Assembly: GCA_940337035.1 (NCBI GenBank)
Contig: CALNHX010000274.1
Coordinates: 1-64,000 of the forward strand
Direction of reading: 5' to 3'
Origin: Agriotes lineatus
Lineage: Eukaryota; Arthropoda; Insecta; Coleoptera; Elateridae
Length of the DNA stretch: 64,000 nt
A program made the position numbers and the translations under genes. Positions 13,001 through 24,285 of the stretch are shown piece by piece. The notes beneath the pieces were generated by a model. It was not told the DNA's origin. It saw only the letters and a list, made by a program, of their open reading frames with translations, and searched no databases. The number at the start of each line of letters is the position of its first letter. Position 1 is the stretch's first letter.

Positions 13001-16000
13001 AACGTCCCAGACGTCACAGATTGCCATATGTCCCATATGTCCCTAATGTCCCAATCGTCCCAGATGTCCCATTTGTCCCATATGTCCCTAATGTCCCAGA
13101 CGTCCTAAATGTCCCATATGTCCTTAACGTCCCAGACGTCCCAGACGTCCTAGATGTCCCGTATGTCCCTAACGTCTCAGACGTCCCAGACGTCCTAGAT
13201 GTCCCATATGTCCTTAACGTACTAGACTTCCTAAATGTCCCATATGTTCTTAACGTCCTAGACGTCCCAGATATCCCATATGTCCCTAATGTCCCAGGCG
13301 TCCTAAATGTCCCATATGTCATTAACGTCCCAGATGTCCCAGATGTCCCATATGTCCCATATGTCCCTAATGTCCCAGGCGTCCCAGATGTCCCATATAT
13401 CACATATATCCCTAATGTCCCAGGCGTCCCAAATGTCCCATATGTCCTTAACTTCCTAGACGTCCCAGACGTCCTAGATGTCCCATATGTCCTTAACGTC
13501 CTAGACGTCTCAGATGTCCGATATGTCCCTAATGTCCCATGCGTCTTAGATGTTCCATATGTCCCTAACGTCCCAGACGTCCTAAAGGTCCCATATGTCC
13601 CTAACGTCCCCGACGTCCCAGCTGTCCCGTATGTTCCAAACGTCCCAGACGTCCTAGACGTCCTAGATGTCCCATATGTCCCTAACGTCCCAGACGTCCT
13701 AGATGTCCTATATGTCCCTAGCGTCCCAGACGTCTCAGACGTCCTAGATGACCCATATGTCCTTAACGTCCCAGACGTCCCAGATGTCCTATATGTCTCT
13801 AAAGTCTCAGACGTCCTAGACGTCCTAGTTGTCCCATATGTCCTTAACGTCCCAGACGTCCCAGATGGCCCATATGTCCCTAACGTCTCAGGCGTCCTAG
13901 ATGTCTCATATGTCCTTAAGGTCCCAGATGTCCCATATGTCCCTAACGTCCCAGACGTCCCAGATGTCCCATATGTCCCATATGTCCCTAATGTCCCAGG
14001 CGTCCTAAATGTCCCATATGTTTTTAACGTCCCAGACGTCCCAGACGTCCTAGATGTCCCATATGTTCTTAACGTCCCAGACGTCCCAGATGTCTCGTAT
14101 GTCCTATATGTCCCTAATGTCCGAGGCGTCCTAAATGTCCCATATGTCCTTAACGTCCCAGACGTCCCAGATGTCCCATATGTCCCATATGTCCCTAATG
14201 TCCCAGGCGTCCCAGATGTCCCATATGTCACATATATCCCTAATGTCCCAGGCGTCCCAAATGTCCCATATGTCCTTAACGTCCTAAACGTCCCAGACGT
14301 CCTAGATGTCCCATATGTCCCTAACGTCCCAGACGTCCCAGATGTCTTATATGTCCCTAATGTCCCAGGCGTCTTAGATGTTCCATATGTCCCTAACGTC
14401 CCAGACTTCCTAAATGTCCCATATGTCCCTATCGTCACAGACGTCCCAGATGTCCTATATGTCTCTAAAGTCCCAGACGTCCTAGATGTCCCATATGTCC
14501 TTAACGTCCCAGACGTCCCAGATGTCCTATATGTCTCTAAAGTCCCAGACGTCCTAGATGTCACATATGTCCTTAACGTCCCAGACGTCCCAGATGTCTC
14601 ATATGTCCTTAAGGTCCCAGACGTCCCAGACGTCCTAGATGTCCCATATGTCCTTAACGTCCCAGACGTCCCAGATGTCCCATATGTCCCTAACGTCCCA
14701 GACGTCCCAGATGTCCCATATGTCCCATATGTCCCTAATGTCCCAGGCGTCCTAGATGTCCCATATGTTTTTAACGTCCCAAACGTCCCAGACGTCCTAG
14801 ATGTCCCATATGTCCTTAACGTCCCAGACGTCCCAGATGTCTCATATGTCCTTAAGGTCCCAGACGTCCCAGACGTCCTAGATGTCCCATATGTCCTTAA
14901 CGTCCCAGACGTCCCAGATGTCCCATATGTCCCTAACGTCCCAGACGTCCCAGATGTCCCATATGTCCCATATGTCCCTAATGTCCCAGGCGTCCTAGAT
15001 GTCCCATATGTTTTTAACGTCCCAAACGTCCCAGACGTCCTAGATGTCCCATATGTCCTTTACGTCCCAGACGTCCCAGATGTCTCATATGACCCAAACG
15101 TCCCAGACGTCCCAGATGTCCTATATGTCCTATATGTCCCTAATGTCCCAAGCGTCCTAGATGTTTCATATGTCCCTAACGTCCAAGACGTCCTAAATGT
15201 CCCATATGTCCCTAACGTCCCAGACGTCCCAGTTGTCCCGTATGTCCCTAACGTCCCAGACGTCCTAGATGTTCCATAGGTCTCTAACGTCCCAGACGTC
15301 CTAGATGTCCTATATGTCCCTAACGTTCCAGACGTCCCAGACGTCCCAGATGTCCCATATGTCCCATATGTCCCTAATGTCCCAGGCGTCCCAGATGTCC
15401 CATATGTTTCATATGTCCTTAATGACCCAGGCGTCCTAAATGTCCCATATGCCCTTAACGTCCCAGACGTCCCAAATGTCCCATATTTCCATAACGTCCC
15501 AGACGTCCCAGATGTCCCATACGTCCCATATGTCCCTAATGTCCGAGGCGTCCTAGATATTCTATATGTCCCTAACGTCCCAGACGCTCTAAATGTCCCA
15601 TATGTTCCTAACGTCCCAGACGTCCCAACTGTCCCGTATGTCCCTAACGTCCCAGACGTCCCAGATGTCCCATATGTCCCATATGTCCCTAATGTCCCAG
15701 GCGTCCCAGATGTCCCATTTGTCCCATATGTCCCTAATGTTCCAGGCGTCCTAAATGTCCCATATGTCCTTAACGTCCCAGACGTCCCAGATATCCCAAA
15801 TGTCCCGAATGTCTCAGGCGTCCTAAATGTCCCATATGTCCTTAACGTCCCACACGTCCCAGATGTCCCATATGTCCCATATGTCCCTAATGTCCCAGAC
15901 GTCCCAGATGTCCCATATGTCACTTATATCCCTAATGTCCCAGGCGTCCCAAATGTCCCATATGTCCATAACGTCCTAGACGTCCCAGACGTCCTAGATG

Positions 16001-16519
16001 TTCCATATGTCCTTAACGTCGTAGACGTCCCAGATGTCCCATATGTCCCTAACGTCCCAGACGTCCCAGATGTCCCATATGTCCCTAATGTCCCAGGCGT
16101 CTTAGTTGTTCCATATGTCCCTAACGTCCCAGACCTCCTAAATGTCCCATATGTCCCTAACGCCCCAAACGTCCCAGCTGTCCCGTATGTTCCTAACGTC
16201 CCAGACGTCCTAGACGTCCTAGATGTCCCATATGTCCCTAACGTCCCAGACGTCCTAGATGTCCTATATGTCCCTAGCGTCCCAGACGTCCCAGACGTCC
16301 TAGATGTCCCATATGTCCTTAACGTCCCAGACGTCCCAGATGTCCTATATGTTTCTAACGTCCCAGACGTCCTAGACGTCCTAGTTGTCCCATATGTCCT
16401 TAACGTCCCAGACGTCCCAGATGTCCCATATGTCCCTAACGTCTCAGGCGTCCTAGATGTCTCATATGTCCTTAAGGTCCCAGACGTCCCAGACGTCCTA
16501 GATGTCCTATATGTCCCTA
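10014..16519 (+). repeat. HOR copy A2 (6506 bp, with internal partial duplication)
   Basis: The copy is 6506 bp, equal to 5463 plus 1043. The excess is a tandem partial duplication of about 1044 bp whose second arm spans roughly 12661-13703. The second arm contains the only register break in block A, a net 1-bp deletion with local change near 13020. A substitution creating an in-register tag (ccataggtctc) lies at about 15277, where A1 and A3 read ccatatgtctc. Confidence 0.9.
12661..13703 (+). repeat. Second arm of a 1.04-kb tandem partial duplication
   Basis: Landmark pairs are agacgtcaca at 11641 and 12685 (1044 bp apart) and gatatg at 12477 and 13520 (1043 bp apart). The 1-bp difference is accounted for by cagattgccatatg near 13017, where normal copies read cagatgtcccatatg. 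The first arm is roughly 11618-12660. The join falls at cagacgtcctagatg, a motif present at both ends, consistent with unequal crossing-over in register. Confidence 0.87.
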
Positions 16520-19500
16520 ACGGCCCAGACGTCCCAGACGTCCTAGATGTCCCATATGTCCTTAACGTCCCAGACGTCCCAGATGTCCTATATGTCTCTA
16601 AAGTCCCAGACGTCTTAGATGTCCCATATGTCCTTAACGTCCCAGACGTCCCAGATGTCTCATATGTCCTTAACGTCCCAGACGTCCCAGATGTCCCATA
16701 TGTCCTTAACGTCCCAGACGTCCCAGATGTCCCATATGTCCCATATGTCCCTAATGTCCCAGGCGTCCTAAATGTCCCATATGTTTTTAACGTCCCAGAC
16801 GTCCCAGACGTCCTAGATGTCCCATATGTCCTTTACGTCCCAGACGTCCCAGATGTCTCATATGACCCTAACGTCCCAGACGTCCCAGATGTCTCATATG
16901 ACCCTAACGTCCCAGACGTCCCAGATGTCCTATATGTCCTATATGTCCCTAATGTCCCAGGCGTCCTAGATGTTTCATTTGTCCCTAACGTCCAAGACGT
17001 CCTAAATGTTCCATTTGTCCCTAACGTCCCAGACGTCCCAGATGTCCCATATGTCCCTAACGTCTCAGACGTCCCAGATGTCCCATATGTCCCATATGTC
17101 CCTAATGTCCCAGGCGTCCTAAATGTCCCATATGTTTTTAACGTCCCAGACGTCCCAGACGTCCTAGATGTCCCATATGTCCTTAACGTCCCAGACGTCC
17201 CAGATGTCCCATATGTCCCTAACGTCTCAGACGTCCCATATGTCCCATATGTCCCATATGTCCCTAATGTCCCAGGCGTCCTAAATGTCCCATATGTTTT
17301 TAACGTCCCAGACGTCCCAGACGTCCTAGATGTCCCATATGTCCTTTACGTCCCAGACGTCCCAGATGTCTCATATGACCCTAACGTCCCAGACGTCCCA
17401 GATGTCCTATATGTCCTATATGTCCCTAATGTCCCAGGCGTCCTAGATGTTTCATATGTCCCTAACGTCCAAGACGTCCTAAATGTTCCATATGTCCCAA
17501 ACGTCCCAGCTGTCCCGTATGTCCCTAACGTCCCAGACGTTCTAGATGTTCCATATGTCCCTAACGTCCCAGGCGTCCTAGATGTCCTATATGTCCCTAA
17601 CGTTCCAGACGTCCCAGACGTACCAGATGTCCCATATGTCCCATATGTCCCTAATGTCCCAGGCGTCCCAGATGTCCCATATGTTCCATATGTCCCTAAT
17701 GACCCAGGCGTCCTAAATGTCCCATATGTCCTTAACTTTCCAGACGTACCAGACGTTCTAGATGTCCCATATGTCCTTAGCGTCCCAGACGTCCCAAATG
17801 TCCCATATTTCCCTAACGTCCCAGACGTCCCAGATATCCCATATGTCCCATATGTCCCTAATGTCCGAGGCGTCCTAAATGTTCTATATGTCCCTAACGT
17901 CCCAGACGTTCTAAATGTCCCATATGTTCCTAACGTCCCAGACGTCCCAACTGTCCCGTATGTCCCTAACGTCCCAGACATCCCAGATGTCCCATATGTC
18001 CCATATGTCCCTAATGTCCCAGGCGTCCCAGATGTCCCATTTGTCCCATATGTCCCTAATGTCCCAGGCGTCCTAAATGTCCCATATGTCCTTAACGTCC
18101 CAGACGTCCCAGACGTCCTAGATGTCCCATATGTCCTTAACGTCCCAGACGTCACAGATGTCCCATATGTCCCATATGTCCCTAATGTCCCAGGCGTCCT
18201 AGATGTTCTATATGTCCCTAACGTCCCAGACGTTCTAAATGTCCCATATGTTCCTAACGTCCCAGACGTCCCAACTGTCCCGTATGTCCCTAACGTCCCA
18301 GACATCCCAGATGTCCCATATGTCCCATATGTCCCTAATGTCCCAGGCGTCCCAGATGTCCCATTTGTCCCATATGTCCCTAATGTCGCAGGCGTCCTAA
18401 ATGTCCCATATGTCCTTAACGTCCCAGACGTCCCAGACGTCCTGGATGTCCCATATGTCCTTAACGTCCCAGACGTCACAGATGTCCCATATGTCCCATA
18501 TGTCCCTAATGTCCCAATCGTCCCAGATGTCCCATTTGTCCCATATGTCCCTAATGTCCCAGACGTCCTAAATGTCCCATATGTCCTTAACGTCCCAGAC
18601 GTCCCAGACGTCCTAGATGTCCCGTATGTCCCTAACGTCCCAGACGTCCCAGACGTCCTAGATGTCCCATATGTCCTTAACGTACTAGACTTCCTAAATG
18701 TCCCATATGTTCTTAACGTCCTAGACGTCCCAGATATCCCATATGTCCCTAATGTCCCAGGCGTCCTAAATGTCCCATATGTCATTAACGTCCCAGATGT
18801 CCCAGATGTCCCATATGTCCCATATGTCCCTAATGTCCCAGGCGTCCCAGATGTCCCATATATCACATATATCCCTAATGTCCCAAGCGTCCCAAATGTC
18901 CCATATGTCCTTAACGTCCTAGACGTCCCAGACGTCCTAGATGTCCCATATGTCCTTAACGTCCTAAACGTCTCAGATGTCCGATATGTCCCTAATGTCC
19001 CATGCGTCTTAGATGTTCCATATGTCCCTAACGTCCCAGACGTCCTAAAGGTCCCATATGTCCCTAACGTCCCCGACGTCCCAGCTGTCCCGTATGTTCC
19101 AAACGTCCCAGACGTCCTAGACGTCCTAGATGTCCCATATGTCCCTAACGTCCCAGACGTCCTAGATGTCCTATATGTCCCTAGCGTCCCAGACGTCTCA
19201 GACGTCCTAGATGACCCATATGTCCTTAACGTCCCAGACGTCCCAGATGTCCTATATGTCTCTAAAGTCTCAGACGTCCTAGACGTCCTATTTGTCCCAT
19301 ATGTCCTTAACGTCCCAGACGTCCCAGATGGCCCATATGTCCCTAACGTCTCAGGCGTCCTAGATGTCTCATATGTCCTTAAGGTCCCAGATGTCCCATA
19401 TGTCCCTAACGTCCCAGACGTCCCAGATGTCCCATATGTCCCATATGTCCCTAATGTCCCAGGCGTCCTAAATGTCCCATATGTTTTTAACGTCCCAGAC

Positions 19501-21970
19501 GTCCCAGACGTCCTAGATGTCCCATATGTTCTTAACGTCCCAGACGTCCCAGATGTCTCGTATGTCCTATATGTCCCTAATGTCCGAGGCGTCCTAAATG
19601 TCCCATATGTCCTTAACGTCCCAGACGTCCCAGATGTCCCATATGTCCCATATGTCCCTAATGTCCCAGGCGTCCCAGATGTCCCATATGTCACATATAT
19701 CCCTAATGTCCCAGGCGTCCCAAATGTCCCATATGTCCTTAACGTCCTAAACGTCCCAGACGTCCTAGATGTCCCATATGTCCCTAACGTCCCAGACGTC
19801 CCAGATGTCTTATATGTCCCTAATGTCCCAGGCGTCTTAGATGTTCCATATGTCCCTAACGTCCCAGACTTCCTAAATGCCCCATATGTCCCTAACGTCA
19901 CAGACGTCCCAGATGTCCTATATGTCTCTAAAGTCCCAGACGTCCTAGATGTCCCATATGTCCTTAACGTCCCAGACGTCCCAGATGTCCTATATGTCTC
20001 TAAAGTCCCAGACGTCCTAGATGTCCCATATGTCCTTAACGTCCCAGACGTCCCAGATGTCTCATATGTCCTTAAGGTCCCAGACGTCCCAGACGTCCTA
20101 GATGTCCCATATGTCCTTAACGTCCCAGACGTCCCAGATGTCCCATATGTCCCTAACGTCCCAGACGTCCCAGATGTCCCATATGTCCCATATGTCCCTA
20201 ATGTCCCAGGCGTCCTAGATGTCCCATATGTTTTTAACGTCCCAAACGTCCCAGACGTCCTAGATGTCCCATATGTCCTTAACGTCCCAGACGTCCCAGA
20301 TGTCTCATATGTCCTTAAGGTCCCAGACGTCCCAGACGTCCTAGATGTCCCATATGTCCTTAACGTCCCAGACGTCCCAGATGTCCCATATGTCCCTAAC
20401 GTCCCAGACGTCCCAGATGTCCCATATGTCCCATATGTCCCTAATGTCCCAGGCGTCCTAGATGTCCCATATGTTTTTAACGTCCCAAACGTCCCAGACG
20501 TCCTAGATGTCCCATATGTCCTTTACGTCCCAGACGTCCCAGATGTCTCATATGACCCAAACGTCCCAGACGTCCCAGATGTCCTATATGTCCTATATGT
20601 CCCTAATGTCCCAAGCGTCCTAGATGTTTCATATGTCCCTAACGTCCAAGACGTCCTAAATGTCCCATATGTCCCTAACGTCCCAGACGTCCCAGTTGTC
20701 CCGTATGTCCCTAACGTCCCAGACGTCCTAGATGTTCCATATGTCTCTAACGTCCCAGACGTCCTAGATGTCCTATATGTCCCTAACGTTCCAGACGTCC
20801 CAGACGTCCCAGATGTCCCATATGTCCCATATGTCCCTAATGTCCCAGGCGTCCCAGATGTCCCATATGTTTCATATGTCCTTAATGACCCAGGCGTCCT
20901 AAATGTCCCATATGCCCTTAACGTCCCAGACGTCCCAAATGTCCCATATTTCCATAACGTCCCAGACGTCCCAGATGTCCCATACGTCCCATATGTCCCT
21001 AATGTCCGAGGCGTCCTAGATATTCTATATGTCCCTAACGTCCCAGACGCTCTAAATGTCCCATATGTTCCTAACGTCCCAGACGTCCCAACTGTCCCGT
21101 ATGTCCCTAACGTCCCAGACGTCCCAGATGTCCCATATGTCCCATATGTCCCTAATGTCCCAGGCGTCCCAGATGTCCCATTTGTCCCATATGTCCCTAA
21201 TGTTCCAGGCGTCCTAAATGTCCCATATGTCCTTAACGTCCCAGACGTCCCAGATATCCCAAATGTCCCGAATGTCTCAGGCGTCCTAAATGTCCCATAT
21301 GTCCTTAACGTCCCACACGTCCCAGATGTCCCATATGTCCCATATGTCAGTAATGTCCCAGACGTCCCAGATGTCCCATATGTCACTTATATCCCTAATG
21401 TCCCAGGCGTCCCAAATGTCCCATATGTCCATAACGTCCTAGACGTCCCAGACGTCCTAGATGTTCCATATGTCCTTAACGTCGTAGACGTCCCAGATGT
21501 CCCATATGTCCCTAACGTCCCAGACGTCCCAGATGTCCCATATGTCCCTAATGTCCCAGGCGTCTTAGTTGTTCCATATGTCCCTAACGTCCCAGACCTC
21601 CTAAATGTCCCATATGTCCCTAACGCCCCAAACGTCCCAGCTGTCCCGTATGTTCCTAACGTCCCAGACGTCCTAGACGTCCTAGATGTCCCATATGTCC
21701 CTAACGTCCCAGACGTCCTAGATGTCCTATATGTCCCTAGCGTCCCAGACGTCCCAGACGTCCTAGATGTCCCATATGTCCTTAACGTCCCAGACGTCCC
21801 AGATGTCCTATATGTTTCTAACGTCCCAGACGTCCTAGACGTCCTAGTTGTCCCATATGTCCTTAACGTCCCAGACGTCCCAGATGTCCCATATGTCCCT
21901 AACGTCTCAGGCGTCCTAGATGTCTCATATGTCCTTAAGGTCCCAGACGTCCCAGACGTCCTAGATGTCC
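16520..21970 (+). repeat. HOR copy A3 (near complete, last of block A)
   Basis: The copy keeps the 5463-bp phase of A2. For example, the gaatgtctca landmark is at 15807 and 21270, and gatatg at 13520 and 18983. The next acggcccag would be expected at about 21983 but is absent. Sequence from about 21970 instead continues as block B, with the same order as about 29490 onward. Private variants include gtcgcagg near 18386 and cctggatg near 18441. Confidence 0.88.
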
Positions 21971-21999
21971 CATATGTCCTTAACGTCCCAGACGTCCCA

Positions 22000-23930
22000 G
22001 ATGTCCCAGATGTCCCATATGTCCCATATGTCCCTAATGTCCCAAGCGTCCTAGATGTTCCGTATGTCCCTAACGTCCCAGACGTCCTAAATGTCCCATA
22101 TGTCCTTAACGTCCTAGACGTCCCAGATGTCCCATATGTCCCTAACGTCCCAGACGTCCCAGCTGTCAAATATGTCCCATATGTCCCTAATGTCCCAGGC
22201 GTCCTAAATGTTCCATATGTCCCTAACGTCCCAGACGTCCTGAATGTCCCATATGTCCCTAACGTCCAGACGTCCCAGCTGTCCCGTATGTCCCTAACGT
22301 CCTAGACTTCCCAGACGTCTTAGATGTCCCATATGTCCCTAACGTCCCAGACGTCCTAGATGTCCTATATGTCCCTAACGTCCCAGACGTCCCGGACGTC
22401 CCAGATGTCCCATATGTTTTATGTGTGCCTAATGTCCCAAACGTCCCAGATGTCCCATATGTCCCATATGTCCCTAATGTCCCAGGCGTCCTAAATGTCC
22501 CATATGTCCTTAACGTCCCAGACGTCCCAGACGTCCTAGATGTCCCCTATGTCCTTAACGTCCCAGACGTCCCAGATGTCCCATATGTCCCATATGTCTT
22601 TAATCTCCCAGGCATCCTAAATGTCCCATATGTCCTTAACTTCCCAGACGTCCCAGACGTCCTAGATGTCCCATAGGTCCCTAATGTCCCAGGCGTCCCA
22701 GATGTCCCATATGTCCCTAATGTCCCAGGCGCTTTAAATGTCTCATATGTCCTTAACGTCCTAGACGTCCCAGATGTCCCATATGTCCCTAACGTCCCAG
22801 GCGTCCCAGATGTCCCATATGTCCCATAGGTCCCTAATGTCCCAGGCGTTCCAGATGTCCCATATGTTCCATATGTCCCTAATGTCCCAGGCGCTTTAAA
22901 TGTCTCATATGTTCTTAACGTCCCAGACGTCCCAGATGTCCCATACGTCCCTAACGTCCAAGACGTCCCAGATGTCCCATATGTCCCATATGTCCCTAAT
23001 GTCAAAGGCGTCCTAGATGTTCTATATGTCCCTACCGCCCCAGACGTCCTAAATGTCCCATATGTCTTTAACGTCCCAGACGTCCCAGCTGTCCCTTATG
23101 TCCCTAACGTCCCAGTCGTCCTAGACGTCCTAGATGTCCCATATGTCTCTAACCTCCCAGACGTCCTAGATGTCCTATATTTCCCTAACGTCCCAGACGT
23201 CCCAGACGTCCCAGATGTCCCTAATGTCCCAGGCGTCCTAAATGTCCCATATGTCTTTAACGTCCCAGACGTCCCAGACGTTCTAGATGTCCCATATGTC
23301 CTTAACGTCCCAGACGTCCCAGATGTCCCATATGTCCCTAACGTCCCAGACGTCTTAGCTGTCCCGTATAATCCTAACGCCCCAGAGGTCCCAGACGTCC
23401 TAGATGTACAATATGTCCCTAACGTCCCAGACGTCCCAGATGTCCCATATGTCAATATCGTCCCAGACGTCCCAGATGATCCATATGTCCTATATGTCCC
23501 TAATGTCCCAGACGTCCCAGATGTCTCATATGTCCCTAACGTCCCAGACGTCTCAGATGTCTCATGTGTCCCTAACGTCCTTGACGTCCTAGATGTCCCA
23601 TACGTCCTTAACGTTCCAGACGTCCCAGATGCCCCATATGTCCCTAATGTCCCAGACGTCCCAGATGTCCCATATGTCCCATATGTCCCTAATGTCCCAG
23701 GCGTCCCAGATGTCCCATATGTCCCATATGTCCTTAACGTCCCAGACGTCCCAGATGTTCCATATGTCCCTAAAGTCCCAGACGTCCCAGATACCCCATA
23801 TGTCCCATATGTCCCTAATGTCCCAGGCGTCCTAGATGTTCCATATGTCCCTAACGTCCCAGACGTCTTAAATGTCCCATATGTCCTTAACGCCCCAGAC
23901 GTCCCTGCTGTACCGTATGTCCCTAACGTT
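22000..23930 (+). repeat. Block B segment repeated at about 29527-31490
   Basis: Landmarks recur at 7527 bp (gtgtgcc 22423/29950) rising to 7590 bp (gtataatcc 23366/30956, caatatcg 23453/31043). The 63-bp rise is seven units: the later copy has extra units near 30750-30815 (the gtcctaggcgcccc stretch). A private 1-bp deletion, aacgtccagacg, is at about 22266. Confidence 0.82.
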
Positions 23931-24285
23931 TAAGACGTCCCAGATGTCCTAGATGTCCCATATGTCCCATATATCACTAATGTCCCAGACGTCCTAAATG
24001 TCCTATATGTCCCTAACGTCCCAAACGTCCTAAATGTTCCATATGTCCCATATGTTCCTAATGTCCCAGGCGTCCCAGATGTCACATATGTCCCATCTGT
24101 CACTAATGTCCCAGACGTCCTAAATGTTCTATATGTCCTTAACGTCCCAGACGTCCCAGACGTCCTAGATGTCCCATATGTCCTTAACGTCCCAGACGTC
24201 CCAGATGTCCCATATGTCCCCAAGTCCCTAATGTCCAAGGCGTCTTAAATGTCCCATATGTCCTTAACGTCCCAGACGTCTCAGA

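Larger units (their letters stand above)
2555..13108 (+). other. 3517-codon open frame, judged non-coding
   Basis: The frame reads as a monotonous V-P-x repeat (x mostly D, Y, N or G) because GTC CCA GAC, GTC CCA TAT and GTC CCT AAC contain no stop. Its first codon is GTG, and no ATG falls in this frame over the V-P-x portion, since ATG in this repeat lies in another register. The frame ends because of the register break near 13020. A second + strand register (MSLTSQ-like) and one - strand register (GTSGTL-like) are also open over long stretches. No domain, signal peptide, splice context or promoter is visible. A repetitive structural protein cannot be formally excluded. Confidence 0.88.
431..21970 (+). 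repeat. Block A: higher-order repeat family of 607 units
   Basis: Rare variant units recur at fixed distances. The landmark tccgatatg has its gatatg at 3081, 7014, 12477, 13520 and 18983. The landmark acggcccag starts at 618, 4641, 10014 and 16520. The ideal period is 5463 bp, exactly 607 x 9. Deviations are explained by a 1440-bp absence, a 90-bp deletion and a 1043-bp partial duplication. The unit form tatgtttttaacg appears by eye to be restricted to this block, while other blocks have tatgtctttaacg. Copies are nearly identical, with only scattered substitutions, so amplification was recent or homogenisation is active. The block ends abruptly near 21970. Confidence 0.93.

Noticed and set aside
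2555..13108. Gene for a 3517-residue V-P-x repeat protein
   Set aside because: It begins with GTG, has no in-frame ATG through the repeat portion, shows no domain or signal, and has long open frames on both strands of the same DNA. The frame is open because the 9-bp unit lacks stops in that register.
22410..22430. ttttatgtgtgcc as a possible terminator or poly(A) feature
   Set aside because: It is a substituted unit that recurs at HOR spacing (27045, 29950). There is no hairpin and no adjacent gene.
23360..23375. gtataatcc resembling a bacterial -10 promoter element (also 30956, 39238, 44428, 49753)
   Set aside because: It is a variant unit copied with its HOR. There is no -35 element at proper spacing and no gene downstream.
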